Shown piece by piece: positions 1 to 6,209 of a DNA stretch of 64,000 nt; positions within the stretch are counted from its first letter, which is position 1, and every line of letters begins with the position of its first letter. Position numbers and translations under genes: made by a program. Under the pieces are notes generated by a model. The model was not told the DNA's origin. It ran no database searches and worked only from the letters and a program-made list of their open reading frames with translations. This stretch comes from Flavobacterium caeni (GTDB taxonomy: Bacteria > Bacteroidota > Bacteroidia > Flavobacteriales > Flavobacteriaceae): positions 62,001 through 126,000 of the forward strand of contig NZ_FMVF01000002.1 of NCBI RefSeq assembly GCF_900101895.1. The letters are read 5' to 3'.

Positions 1-38
1 ATTTCGCAGACATAAATACCCAATCTTAGGTTTACGAC

Positions 39-1469
39 ATGGCAAGATACGAACTCAAGCTCCCGAAAATGGGGGAAAGCGTTGCAGAAGCGACCATCAC
101 CAACTGGTTAAAGAACGTGGGCGACACCATCGAAGCCGATGAAGCCGTCCTCGAAATCGCCACCGACAAGGTCGACAGCGAAGTGCCTAGCGAAGTATCG
201 GGAACACTTGTCGAGCAATTGTTCCAAAAGGACGATCTGGTCCAGGTGGGCCAAACCATCGCCATCATCGAAACCGAAGCAGGAAGTGTTGCCGCCGCAC
301 CAATCGCCGCCGTAGAAGCTGCTCCAGCCGCTGCTCCCGTTCAGGACGCGCCCGCTGAAGTGGTTGCCGCCGCACAGGAAATTCAGAAAACGGTCGAATC
401 GGCGCAGCAATATGTAGCCGCTCCAGCCGCCGCGCCAACCCGTGAAGAATACCACAATTCCGATAAATTCTACTCGCCGCTGGTCAAAAACATCGCCAAG
501 GAAGAAGGTGTTTCGATGGCCGAACTCGATGCCATTCAAGGCACCGGGGCCGAAGGGCGTGTGACCAAGAACGATATTTTGGACTATGTCGAAAAACGCA
601 AATCGGGCCAGGTGGCTCCAGCCGCTACTCCAGTAGCCCAGGCTCCTGCCGAAGCGCCTGTCGTGACATCGGCGCCAGCCCCGGTCCAAAGTCAAGAGCA
701 GCCTGCGGCGCCAAAAGCCGAACCAGCCGCGCCAAAAGCAATGCCGGTTTCGGTCAACGGACAAGACGAAATCGTCGAAATGGACCGTATGCGCAAGCTC
801 ATTTCGCAATACATGGTGCAATCGGTACAAACCTCGGCGCACGTGCAGTCGTTCATCGAAGTCGACGTCACTGCGATTTGGGATTGGCGCGAAAAGAACA
901 AAAATGCATTCGAAAAACGCGAAGGCGAAAAGCTTACGTTCACGCCGATCTTCATGGAACTCATCGCGAAAGCGTTGAAGGATTTCCCGCTCATGAACAT
1001 CTCGGTCGAAGGCGATTACATCATCAAAAAGAAAAACATCAACCTCGGGATGGCAGCCGCTTTGCCGAACGGTAACCTGATCGTGCCGGTCATCAAGAAC
1101 GCCGACCAACTCAACCTGCTCGGGATGGCCAAAGCCGTCAATGATTTGGGCAACCGCGCCAAAGCGGGCAAACTCAAACCAGACGATACGCAAGGCGGAA
1201 CGTATACGGTAACCAACGTCGGCACGTTCGGCTCTGTGTTTGGTACGCCAATCATCAACCAGCCGCAAGTGGGCATCCTCGCGCTCGGTGCCATCCGTAA
1301 AGTGCCTGCCGTAATCGAAACGCCAGAAGGTGACTTCATCGGCATCCGCAAAAAAATGTTCCTGTCGCACAGTTACGACCACCGTGTTGTCGATGGCGCG
1401 TTGGGCGGAAGCTTTGTGAAACGCGTCGCGGAATATATGGAGGCGTTTGATGAGAACCGGACCTTCTAA
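39..1469 (+). CDS. 2-oxo acid dehydrogenase E2 (dihydrolipoamide acyltransferase)
   Basis: The 476-residue protein is an E2 core subunit that moves an acyl group from lipoamide to CoA in a 2-oxo acid dehydrogenase complex in the cytoplasm. An N-terminal lipoyl domain (about 1-80) carries the lipoylated lysine K44 in the ATDKVDSE context. A flexible Ala/Pro-rich linker follows, then an E3-binding domain (about 143-187, SPLVKNIAKEEGVS), a second Ala/Pro linker, and the catalytic domain (about 245-476) ending in DHRVVDG with catalytic H448 and D452. Length and order are typical. Substrate class (pyruvate, branched-chain or 2-oxoglutarate) cannot be set from this gene alone; a branched-chain/mixed enzyme is plausible because no E1 or E3 gene lies next to it. 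It converges on the WYL gene, with a shared terminator. Confidence 0.93.
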   Translation: MARYELKLPKMGESVAEATITNWLKNVGDTIEADEAVLEIATDKVDSEVPSEVSGTLVEQLFQKDDLVQVGQTIAIIETEAGSVAAAPIAAVEAAPAAAPVQDAPAEVVAAAQEIQKTVESAQQYVAAPAAAPTREEYHNSDKFYSPLVKNIAKEEGVSMAELDAIQGTGAEGRVTKNDILDYVEKRKSGQVAPAATPVAQAPAEAPVVTSAPAPVQSQEQPAAPKAEPAAPKAMPVSVNGQDEIVEMDRMRKLISQYMVQSVQTSAHVQSFIEVDVTAIWDWREKNKNAFEKREGEKLTFTPIFMELIAKALKDFPLMNISVEGDYIIKKKNINLGMAAALPNGNLIVPVIKNADQLNLLGMAKAVNDLGNRAKAGKLKPDDTQGGTYTVTNVGTFGSVFGTPIINQPQVGILALGAIRKVPAVIETPEGDFIGIRKKMFLSHSYDHRVVDGALGGSFVKRVAEYMEAFDENRTF

Positions 1470-1474
1470 AAAAT

Positions 1475-1504
1475 AAAAAGCCTCCTATTTTGGGAGGCTT
1501 TTTT
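1475..1504. terminator. Bidirectional terminator between E2 and the WYL gene
   Basis: AAGCCTCC (1478-1485) pairs with GGAGGCTT (1493-1500), flanked by A-rich and T-rich runs on both sides. It serves the E2 gene on the plus strand. On the minus strand it overlaps the last codons of the WYL gene, whose stop is at 1485-1487. Confidence 0.85.
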
Positions 1505-2513
1505 CTTCTGTATATTGCGCAGCCGCTTTGGCCGTACGTTTCTTAATCCAACCCACCAACTGCCGCGGCCCCAAAACTTTCACGCATTCGCCAAAACCCA
1601 GGATTTCCTTTTCCAATTCAAAATTGAGCACCACATCTATGCGGATGATAATGCCATTTTCATCCTGCTTTAATAGCGTCTGCGAATGGTGCAGCGGCTT
1701 GGTCAATACATAGGGCGCATTCTGTTTGTCGAATTGTAAAATCACCTTGTGCGCGCGGTCGCGTTCCGATTTGGTTACGCCAAGCAGGTCGTCAAAATAC
1801 CGTTCGAAATCTACCCCGTCATATTCGACAAAAATGTCCTTCTGTAACTGGTGAAAGCCAACGATTCGGTCCAAAGCCAACGTCAACAGCATGCCTTTTT
1901 GTGGCTTGGCGAGCAAAAACCAGCGGTTTCGGTACTCCTTTAGTAAATACGGAAAGTAAATTTGCTGCCGCGACTGCAATGCCTTGAACGACTGGTATTC
2001 GATCAGCAATGGAATCTTGTTCAAAATTGCCTGGTACAACGGATTGATGTGCTCCAAACCCTTGAGCCTCGTGTTGCCTTCAAACTGGATGTAATTCTTT
2101 TTCTTGTCGCTTGATTTGTATAAGTTGTTCTCGAGCTTGGCGATCATGTCGCTCATCTCGTCAAAATAGCTAAAGCCGTTGAGGTGTTTCAAAACGCTCA
2201 CGATTTCCTTCATCTTCTCCATATCGGCGGTATTGATCGGCGAATTGGTGATCGAAAAATCCTTGTCTTCATAACTGTAAAACTTGCGATCGACAATCAC
2301 GATAGGCGCGTTGTAGCCGAGCTTGTCGCTGCGCATCATCTGAATGTCGCCTTGCACGGTGCGCTTGCTCACGCCGCTCGAAATCCCCTCGTATTCATAC
2401 AGCGCGTCCGAAACCTTCTCCATCAAATCCTCGAGCGTCCATTTCCGGAAACGGTTCTTGAGGCAGTTGTCGATTGTTTTGTAGCGGATCAGTGCGAGTT
2501 TGTTGGTAGCCAT
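1485..2513 (-). CDS. WYL-domain transcriptional regulator (YafY-like)
   Basis: 342 residues from the ATG at 2511-2513 (MATNKLALIRYK). An upstream in-frame ATG would add ten residues (MRWHAQKTNI) and is unlikely. The N-terminal third is a winged-helix DNA-binding region (SSGVSKRTVQGDIQMM resembles a recognition helix). The C-terminal part is a WYL domain with NRWFLLA at about 197-203, so the W-Y-L triad reads W-F-L. WYL domains in known regulators (PafBC, CapW/BrxR) sense nucleic acid or other ligands through this pocket. The gene is divergent from the structured RNA, slipin and rtcB unit, and a pair of palindrome-bearing repeats lies between them. I infer that it autoregulates and controls that unit. 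Whether it activates or represses cannot be told. Confidence 0.88.
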   Translation of the reverse strand: MATNKLALIRYKTIDNCLKNRFRKWTLEDLMEKVSDALYEYEGISSGVSKRTVQGDIQMMRSDKLGYNAPIVIVDRKFYSYEDKDFSITNSPINTADMEKMKEIVSVLKHLNGFSYFDEMSDMIAKLENNLYKSSDKKKNYIQFEGNTRLKGLEHINPLYQAILNKIPLLIEYQSFKALQSRQQIYFPYLLKEYRNRWFLLAKPQKGMLLTLALDRIVGFHQLQKDIFVEYDGVDFERYFDDLLGVTKSERDRAHKVILQFDKQNAPYVLTKPLHHSQTLLKQDENGIIIRIDVVLNFELEKEILGFGECVKVLGPRQLVGWIKKRTAKAAAQYTEEKSLPK

Positions 2514-2656
2514 AATGTTTGTTTTTTGGGCGTGCCACCGCAAAAAGCTGGTGCGTTTTGCTGCTGTCGTGCTATCGGCTGCACGCGGTGCTTGCCTCTA
2601 TCACTCACGCGGTCGTGAAATCCAAAATCCACCAAAACTTGATGTTTGGATCTTTT

Positions 2657-2688
2657 CAAATGTAACAAAAATCCATTTTACTGCGCAA
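2657..2688 (-). promoter_or_regulatory. Promoter of the WYL regulator gene
   Basis: On the minus strand TACATTTG (2657-2664) matches the Bacteroidota -7 element TAnnTTTG exactly. A TTG (2686-2688) sits 21 bp upstream at the -33 position. The -33 triplet falls inside the first operator-like repeat, which suggests autoregulation. Confidence 0.6.
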
Positions 2689-2703
2689 TCTATTTGCGCA
2701 CTT
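2676..2703. repeat. Operator-like repeat, copy 1
   Basis: A 28-bp element of form TTTTACTGCGCAA-N6-TGCGCACTT. The palindrome TGCGCA occurs at 2682-2687 and 2695-2700, 13 bp apart. It is matched base for base outside the N6 by copy 2, 112 bp downstream. It overlaps the -33 region of the WYL gene promoter. A regulator binding site, most simply for the adjacent WYL protein, is inferred. Confidence 0.65.
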
Positions 2704-2787
2704 CAAGTCAATCTCAAGGAAATAAGAAATATTTTTCTGTCGGAGGTATTGTAAATAAAGGCTTGGCTAAAATAATTGCAATTTTAT

Positions 2788-2815
2788 TTTTACTGCGCAA
2801 AACTGCTGCGCACTT
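2788..2815. repeat. Operator-like repeat, copy 2
   Basis: Second 28-bp copy of TTTTACTGCGCAA-N6-TGCGCACTT, with TGCGCA at 2794-2799 and 2807-2812. It lies 8 bp upstream of a near-consensus -7 element (2823-2830) pointing toward the structured RNA, slipin and rtcB. The identical internal spacing of the two copies argues for a protein-binding site rather than chance. Confidence 0.65.
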
Positions 2816-2822
2816 ACCCGTG

Positions 2823-2830
2823 CATCTTTG
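2823..2830 (+). promoter_or_regulatory. Probable promoter of the tRNA-mimic RNA / slipin / rtcB unit
   Basis: CATCTTTG differs from TAnnTTTG only at the first base. No TTTG is seen at the expected -33 position; instead operator copy 2 occupies that region, which would fit a promoter that needs an activator. Transcription would start near 2837 and give a leader of about 600 nt before the slipin ATG. No terminator is evident before slipin. Confidence 0.45.
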
Positions 2831-2832
2831 CC

Positions 2833-2951
2833 TTGTCAGGATAAGACAAACGTTCATTGCCATATCAAAAATATCAGCCCGGTCTCGTTGCGTGTTTCAA
2901 AAGGCACCATTGCGACATACTTTGCCAAAGGTATCAAGTCTTGTCGTGCAA
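2833..2951 (+). ncRNA. Structured 5' part of the leader RNA
   Basis: Two hairpins are visible. TTGTC (2833-2837) pairs with GACAA (2845-2849). ATACTTT (2917-2923) pairs with AAGGTAT (2928-2934) across a GCCA loop, extended by TTGCGAC (2910-2916) against GTCG..GCAA (2943-2951) with a bulge. No convincing ORF is present. Its role is unknown; it precedes the tRNA-like modules on the same presumed transcript. Confidence 0.45.
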
Positions 2952-3000
2952 CCAGCTGGAGGTTTTTTGGGGATTTTTTCCAAATAAAAGTGTCCACCAA

Positions 3001-3069
3001 TCTATGGGTCGCGGGTTCGAATCCCGCTTTCGGGCAACCGGAATAGTTCAGTTAGGTTAGAACAATAGA
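3001..3069 (+). ncRNA. Circularly permuted tRNA-like module 1, acceptor capped by a GCAA tetraloop
   Basis: Reading 5' to 3': TCTAT (3001-3005, anticodon-stem 3' strand); 5-nt variable loop GGGTC; T arm GCGGG-TTCGAAT-CCCGC (3011-3027); acceptor stem TTTCGG (3028-3033) / CCGGAA (3038-3043) closed by the GNRA loop GCAA; TA at tRNA positions 8-9; D arm GTTC-AGTTAGGTTA-GAAC (3046-3063); A at position 26; ATAGA (3065-3069), which pairs fully with TCTAT. Tertiary-contact bases T8, A14, G15, G18, G19, A21, C48, G53, T54, T55, C56, G57, A58 and C61 are all present. The 5' and 3' ends lie at the anticodon stem, so there is no CCA end and no aminoacylation. Known bacterial Y RNAs (YrlA), encoded beside rtcB in Salmonella, also mimic tRNA; whether their strand order matches this one should be checked. 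Confidence 0.85.
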
Positions 3070-3070
3070 A

Positions 3071-3142
3071 ACCATGAAGGTTCGAATCCTTCCCGCATTC
3101 GTGCGGATGCTCAATGGCTGGAGCCCTACATTTTGGATGTAG
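3071..3142 (+). ncRNA. Circularly permuted tRNA-like module 2, acceptor capped by a TTCG tetraloop
   Basis: Order: ACCAT (3071-3075, variable-loop analogue); T arm GAAGG-TTCGAAT-CCTTC (3076-3092); acceptor stem CCGCA (3093-3097) / TGCGG (3102-3106) closed by the very stable loop TTCG; AT linker; D arm GCTC-AATGGCTG-GAGC (3109-3124); anticodon arm CTACA-TTTTGGA-TGTAG (3126-3142) with T33 and a formal TTG anticodon. The chain is open in the variable loop rather than at the acceptor end. The T arm is fully canonical and G18 G19 are kept; A21 is replaced by G. It follows module 1 directly, so the pair is a tandem. Confidence 0.8.
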
Positions 3143-3400
3143 TCGGAGGCGCTCGACTCCTAAAACAGAGTACCGTTAGAAGACCAACTGTCTTTGCCCG
3201 TGCAAAAGTTGCCTGCAACCAAGCGCAACCGGGTAAAGGCCAGCAACCGGAATCCCGGCGCTGCACGATCGGATGCTTCGACCAACAAACGTAATCCTTT
3301 TGGAATTAAAGGCGTTGGAACAACCATTCGAAAACAACAAAGCCGACTTCGGTTTCCGCCCGCACAAGGTGGCAAAGGCAGAGCGTTTTCTTTAAATCAA
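3143..3400 (+). ncRNA. Structured 3' part of the tRNA-mimic leader
   Basis: Several hairpins follow the tRNA-like modules. GGAG/CTCC (3145-3160) has a degenerate T-loop (CTCGACT). AAGAC/GTCTT (3180-3194). An 8-bp stem TTTGCCCG (3193-3200) / CGGGTAAA (3230-3237), with one G-T pair, encloses a GTTG/CAAC hairpin. CAGC/GCTG encloses CCGG/CCGG (3241-3263). AACG..CGTT (about 3288-3316) encloses a TAATCC/GG-ATTA hairpin. AGCCG/CGGTT follows near 3340. The alternative, a 76-codon ORF (3194-3424), has no recognisable protein character. It ends in an A-rich stretch before the slipin ATG. Confidence 0.5.
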
Positions 3401-3445
3401 ACAACAATAAAAAATAAAAAATAACAATAACTAATAACTAAGGTC

Positions 3446-4543
3446 ATGATACAAAACATCAAAATCAAAGCACACCAAGCCGGATTGGTTTTCAAGAACG
3501 GCAGCTTGGTACGGGTAATCGACCAAGGCAAACACTGGACATGGGGATCAGAAAGCGTCATTGTTTTTGACAAAACACAACCGTTCCAAAGTCCGATCGA
3601 GCTCAATATTTTGTTGGCCAATGCAGATTTCGCCAGCAGGGTACAAGTGGTCAATGTGTCCGACAACGAGCTTGTGTTCCAATACGTCAATGGCAACTTC
3701 AGTGAAGTTTTGACGGCCGGCCGATACGTTTTCTGGAAAGATGTCATGGCATACCAATTTGTTACCGCCGATTTGTCGGACATCAACATAGCCGACAACA
3801 TTCCGAAGACCTTGCTGGAATTCCAGAAAGTTCGCGCGTTCACAAGGCGATTCAACATCGCCGCCAACGAAACCGGCCTGTTGTTCGTCGATGGCAAGTT
3901 CACGAGACAACTCGCCGCCGGAACCTGGCAATTCTGGAACAACAGCACCACGATCGAGGTCAAGACCGCCGATTTGCGCAAGCAACAACTTGAAATCACA
4001 GGCCAGGAATTGCTGACCAAAGACAAGGCCGCGCTCAGGATCAGCTTCTACGTTTGGTTTACCGTCGTAGATTTCGTCAAAGCCATCACGCAAAACAAGG
4101 ACTACGAAAAACAATTGTACGTCCTCATGCAATTGGCCCTGCGTGAAAGCACGGGCGCGCTCGCGCTCGACGAATTGTTGTCCAAAAAAGAGTCGCTTGG
4201 CAAGGAAATTCTCGAGGGAACCGTCGCAAAAGCCAAAGCGATGGGCATCGAATTGTCTGAAGCCGGCATCCGCGACGTCATCTTGCCGGGCGACATGAAG
4301 GACATCATGAACCAGGTGTTGGTTGCCGAAAAGAAGGCGCAGGCCAACAGCATCATGCGGCGTGAGGAAACGGCGTCTACCCGAAGCTTGCTCAACACGG
4401 CCAAGTTGATGGAAGACAACGCCATGCTTTTCAAATTGAAAGAAATGGAATACGTCGAGAAAATTGCCGAGAAAATCAACACGATCTCGGTGTCGGGCAG
4501 CGGCCAATTGGTCGACCAGCTCAAACAAATATTTGTCAAATAG
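3446..4543 (+). CDS. Slipin / SPFH (band-7) family protein, no membrane anchor
   Basis: 365 residues. The SPFH region (about 175-310) includes ELLTKDKAALRISFYVWFTVVD and a helical tail (KAKAMGIELSEAGIRDVILPGDMKDIMNQVLVAEKKAQA) typical of slipins. Unlike usual slipins there is no N-terminal transmembrane helix. Residues 12-42, 74-110 and 142-176 form three related modules of form (G/E)LxF-x(4-5)-G-x-(F/L)-x(3-4)-L-x-x-G-x-W/F-x-F-W. SPFH proteins oligomerise into rings or scaffolds. It lies 85 bp upstream of rtcB on the same strand and downstream of the tRNA-like RNA. SPFH genes beside rtcB are reported in bacterial RNA-repair neighbourhoods. Its exact role there is unknown. Confidence 0.85.
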   Translation: MIQNIKIKAHQAGLVFKNGSLVRVIDQGKHWTWGSESVIVFDKTQPFQSPIELNILLANADFASRVQVVNVSDNELVFQYVNGNFSEVLTAGRYVFWKDVMAYQFVTADLSDINIADNIPKTLLEFQKVRAFTRRFNIAANETGLLFVDGKFTRQLAAGTWQFWNNSTTIEVKTADLRKQQLEITGQELLTKDKAALRISFYVWFTVVDFVKAITQNKDYEKQLYVLMQLALRESTGALALDELLSKKESLGKEILEGTVAKAKAMGIELSEAGIRDVILPGDMKDIMNQVLVAEKKAQANSIMRREETASTRSLLNTAKLMEDNAMLFKLKEMEYVEKIAEKINTISVSGSGQLVDQLKQIFVK

Positions 4544-4628
4544 AAAGGAATAGCGCGCCCTGTCGATATCGGATGTTCGGCAGGGCAGGCGAAAGCCGGC
4601 TATTCTTAAAAATAACTACATTTAAGAT

Positions 4629-6053
4629 ATGAACACAATGATTACAGGAACCGATTTGTTAACAGTCGGATACCAGCAAAACGAAATATTAGGCATCGCC
4701 TTACAATTGGCCAATTCAAATTTTCTTGAATTGTCAACCCAAGAAACGATCGCGCTATTCAAAAAAGTCAAAGCGTATCCTGAGAATTTCCTCGACGATG
4801 AAATCTTGGGAAGTATGGCCACGGCGATGATCGAAGCGGCCAACGCGCCCAAGGACGAAACCATTCCGTTGAACGAAAAAGCGAAAGATTATGTCGTTTA
4901 TGGTGCCGAGCACATCGAGCAAGGCGCCAAAAACCAAATGGACATCGCGATGAAATTGCCCGTTACGGTTGCCGGCGCGTTAATGCCCGATGCGCACCAA
5001 GGCTACGGCCTGCCGATTGGCGGCGTATTGGCAACCAAAAACGCCATCATTCCTTATGGAGTGGGCGTCGACATCGGTTGCAGGATGGCGTTGTCGGTTT
5101 TTGACATTCCGGCAGAACATTTTGAGATGAACCGTGCCAAATACCAACGCGAATTGATCGCGCACACCAAGTTCGGCGCTGGCCACGGTTTCCACGGACA
5201 ATACAAAGCCAATCACGCGGTCTTGGACCGAAGCGAATTCAACCTGTCGCCGTTTGTCAAGCATTTGCAAGACAAGGCTTGGTCGCAGCTTGGGACTTCG
5301 GGTGGCGGAAACCATTTCGTCGAATTCGGGATCATTGAATTCGAACAGAAAGACGAGATACTGAACATCGAGAAAGGAAAGTATGTGGCGCTTTTGACGC
5401 ACTCGGGTTCGCGCGGATTCGGTGCTACAATCGCCGGACATTACACCAAATTGGCCAAAGAGAAAACCAAATTGCCGAGGGAAGCCGCGAACTTGGCCTA
5501 CCTCGACTTGAATTCGCAACAAGGCCAGGAGTATTGGATTGCGATGAATCTAGCCGGCGATTATGCCTCGGCGTGTCATGAAGTCATCCACAACAAACTG
5601 ACCAAGGCGGTGGGTGCGCAATTGCTCGCCAAAGTCGAGAACCACCACAATTTTGCCTGGAAGGAAATCTGGAACGGGCAGGAAGTCGTTGTACACCGAA
5701 AGGGTGCTACACCAGCCGGAAAAGGCGTGATGGGAATCATTCCCGGATCGATGACCGCGCCCGGATTCTTGGTTCGCGGAAAAGGCGACGAAGGAGCGAT
5801 CAACTCGGCATCGCATGGTGCAGGTCGTCAAATGAGTCGAACGCAGGCGATCAAAACCATCACCAAAAACGAGATGCGAGACGTGTTGAAAGACCATGGC
5901 GTGACACTTATTGGTGCCGGAAAAGACGAGGCGCCTATGGCTTACAAAGACATCAATCTTGTGATGGAATCGCAAAAGGAGTTGGTGGATGTGGTCGCGA
6001 AGTTTACGCCCAAACTGGTGAGGATGGCCGACGACGGAAGCCGCGAAGACTAA
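4629..6053 (+). CDS. rtcB: RNA-splicing ligase RtcB family protein
   Basis: 474 residues, normal length. RtcB joins RNA 2',3'-cyclic-phosphate or 3'-phosphate ends to 5'-OH ends using GTP and Mn2+, repairing cleaved tRNA or rRNA in bacteria. Expected motifs are present: metal ligands D148 and C151 in GVDIGC, H229 in GGGNHF, H258 in THSGSRG, H339 in NHHNFA; MPDAHQGYGLPIGG (119-132); and H396 in SASHGAGR, which corresponds to the guanylylated histidine of characterised RtcB. Archease, RtcA and RtcR are not seen nearby; the neighbours are slipin, the tRNA-mimic RNA and a WYL regulator. It is probably co-transcribed with slipin and ends at a strong terminator. Confidence 0.95.
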   Translation: MNTMITGTDLLTVGYQQNEILGIALQLANSNFLELSTQETIALFKKVKAYPENFLDDEILGSMATAMIEAANAPKDETIPLNEKAKDYVVYGAEHIEQGAKNQMDIAMKLPVTVAGALMPDAHQGYGLPIGGVLATKNAIIPYGVGVDIGCRMALSVFDIPAEHFEMNRAKYQRELIAHTKFGAGHGFHGQYKANHAVLDRSEFNLSPFVKHLQDKAWSQLGTSGGGNHFVEFGIIEFEQKDEILNIEKGKYVALLTHSGSRGFGATIAGHYTKLAKEKTKLPREAANLAYLDLNSQQGQEYWIAMNLAGDYASACHEVIHNKLTKAVGAQLLAKVENHHNFAWKEIWNGQEVVVHRKGATPAGKGVMGIIPGSMTAPGFLVRGKGDEGAINSASHGAGRQMSRTQAIKTITKNEMRDVLKDHGVTLIGAGKDEAPMAYKDINLVMESQKELVDVVAKFTPKLVRMADDGSRED

Positions 6054-6071
6054 TCGACTTGAACAAACGAT

Positions 6072-6101
6072 AAAGCCGCTCTGAAAAGAGGGGCTTTTTT
6101 T
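6072..6101 (+). terminator. rtcB terminator
   Basis: Stem of AAAGCC-CTCT against AGAG-GGCTTT around a GAAA loop, each strand carrying one extra G, then a T run. Confidence 0.8.
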
Positions 6102-6209
6102 GTGCCGACGGTGGTCCATCCACCATTCATCGGATACTTTTGTCACACATCGTCAAAATTATTTCAAACCAATTTATCGGATTAATTTCCCTGTCTTATT
6201 TCGGTCACA

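Noticed and set aside
108..1382. 424-codon reverse-strand ORF across the E2 gene
   Set aside because: Antisense shadow of a clearly coding gene; it arises from codon bias.
2184..2618. 144-codon forward ORF overlapping the WYL gene
   Set aside because: Lies opposite a WYL-domain gene with intact motifs; translated sequence lacks any family features.
3011..3092. Canonical tRNA genes suggested by two strong T arms and two D arms
   Set aside because: No 7-bp acceptor with free ends and CCA site exists; the acceptor strands fold back on themselves through tetraloops, so these are permuted tRNA mimics and not functional tRNA genes.
3194..3424. 76-codon ORF upstream of slipin
   Set aside because: No recognisable protein features; the region is dense with RNA hairpins and follows the tRNA-like modules.
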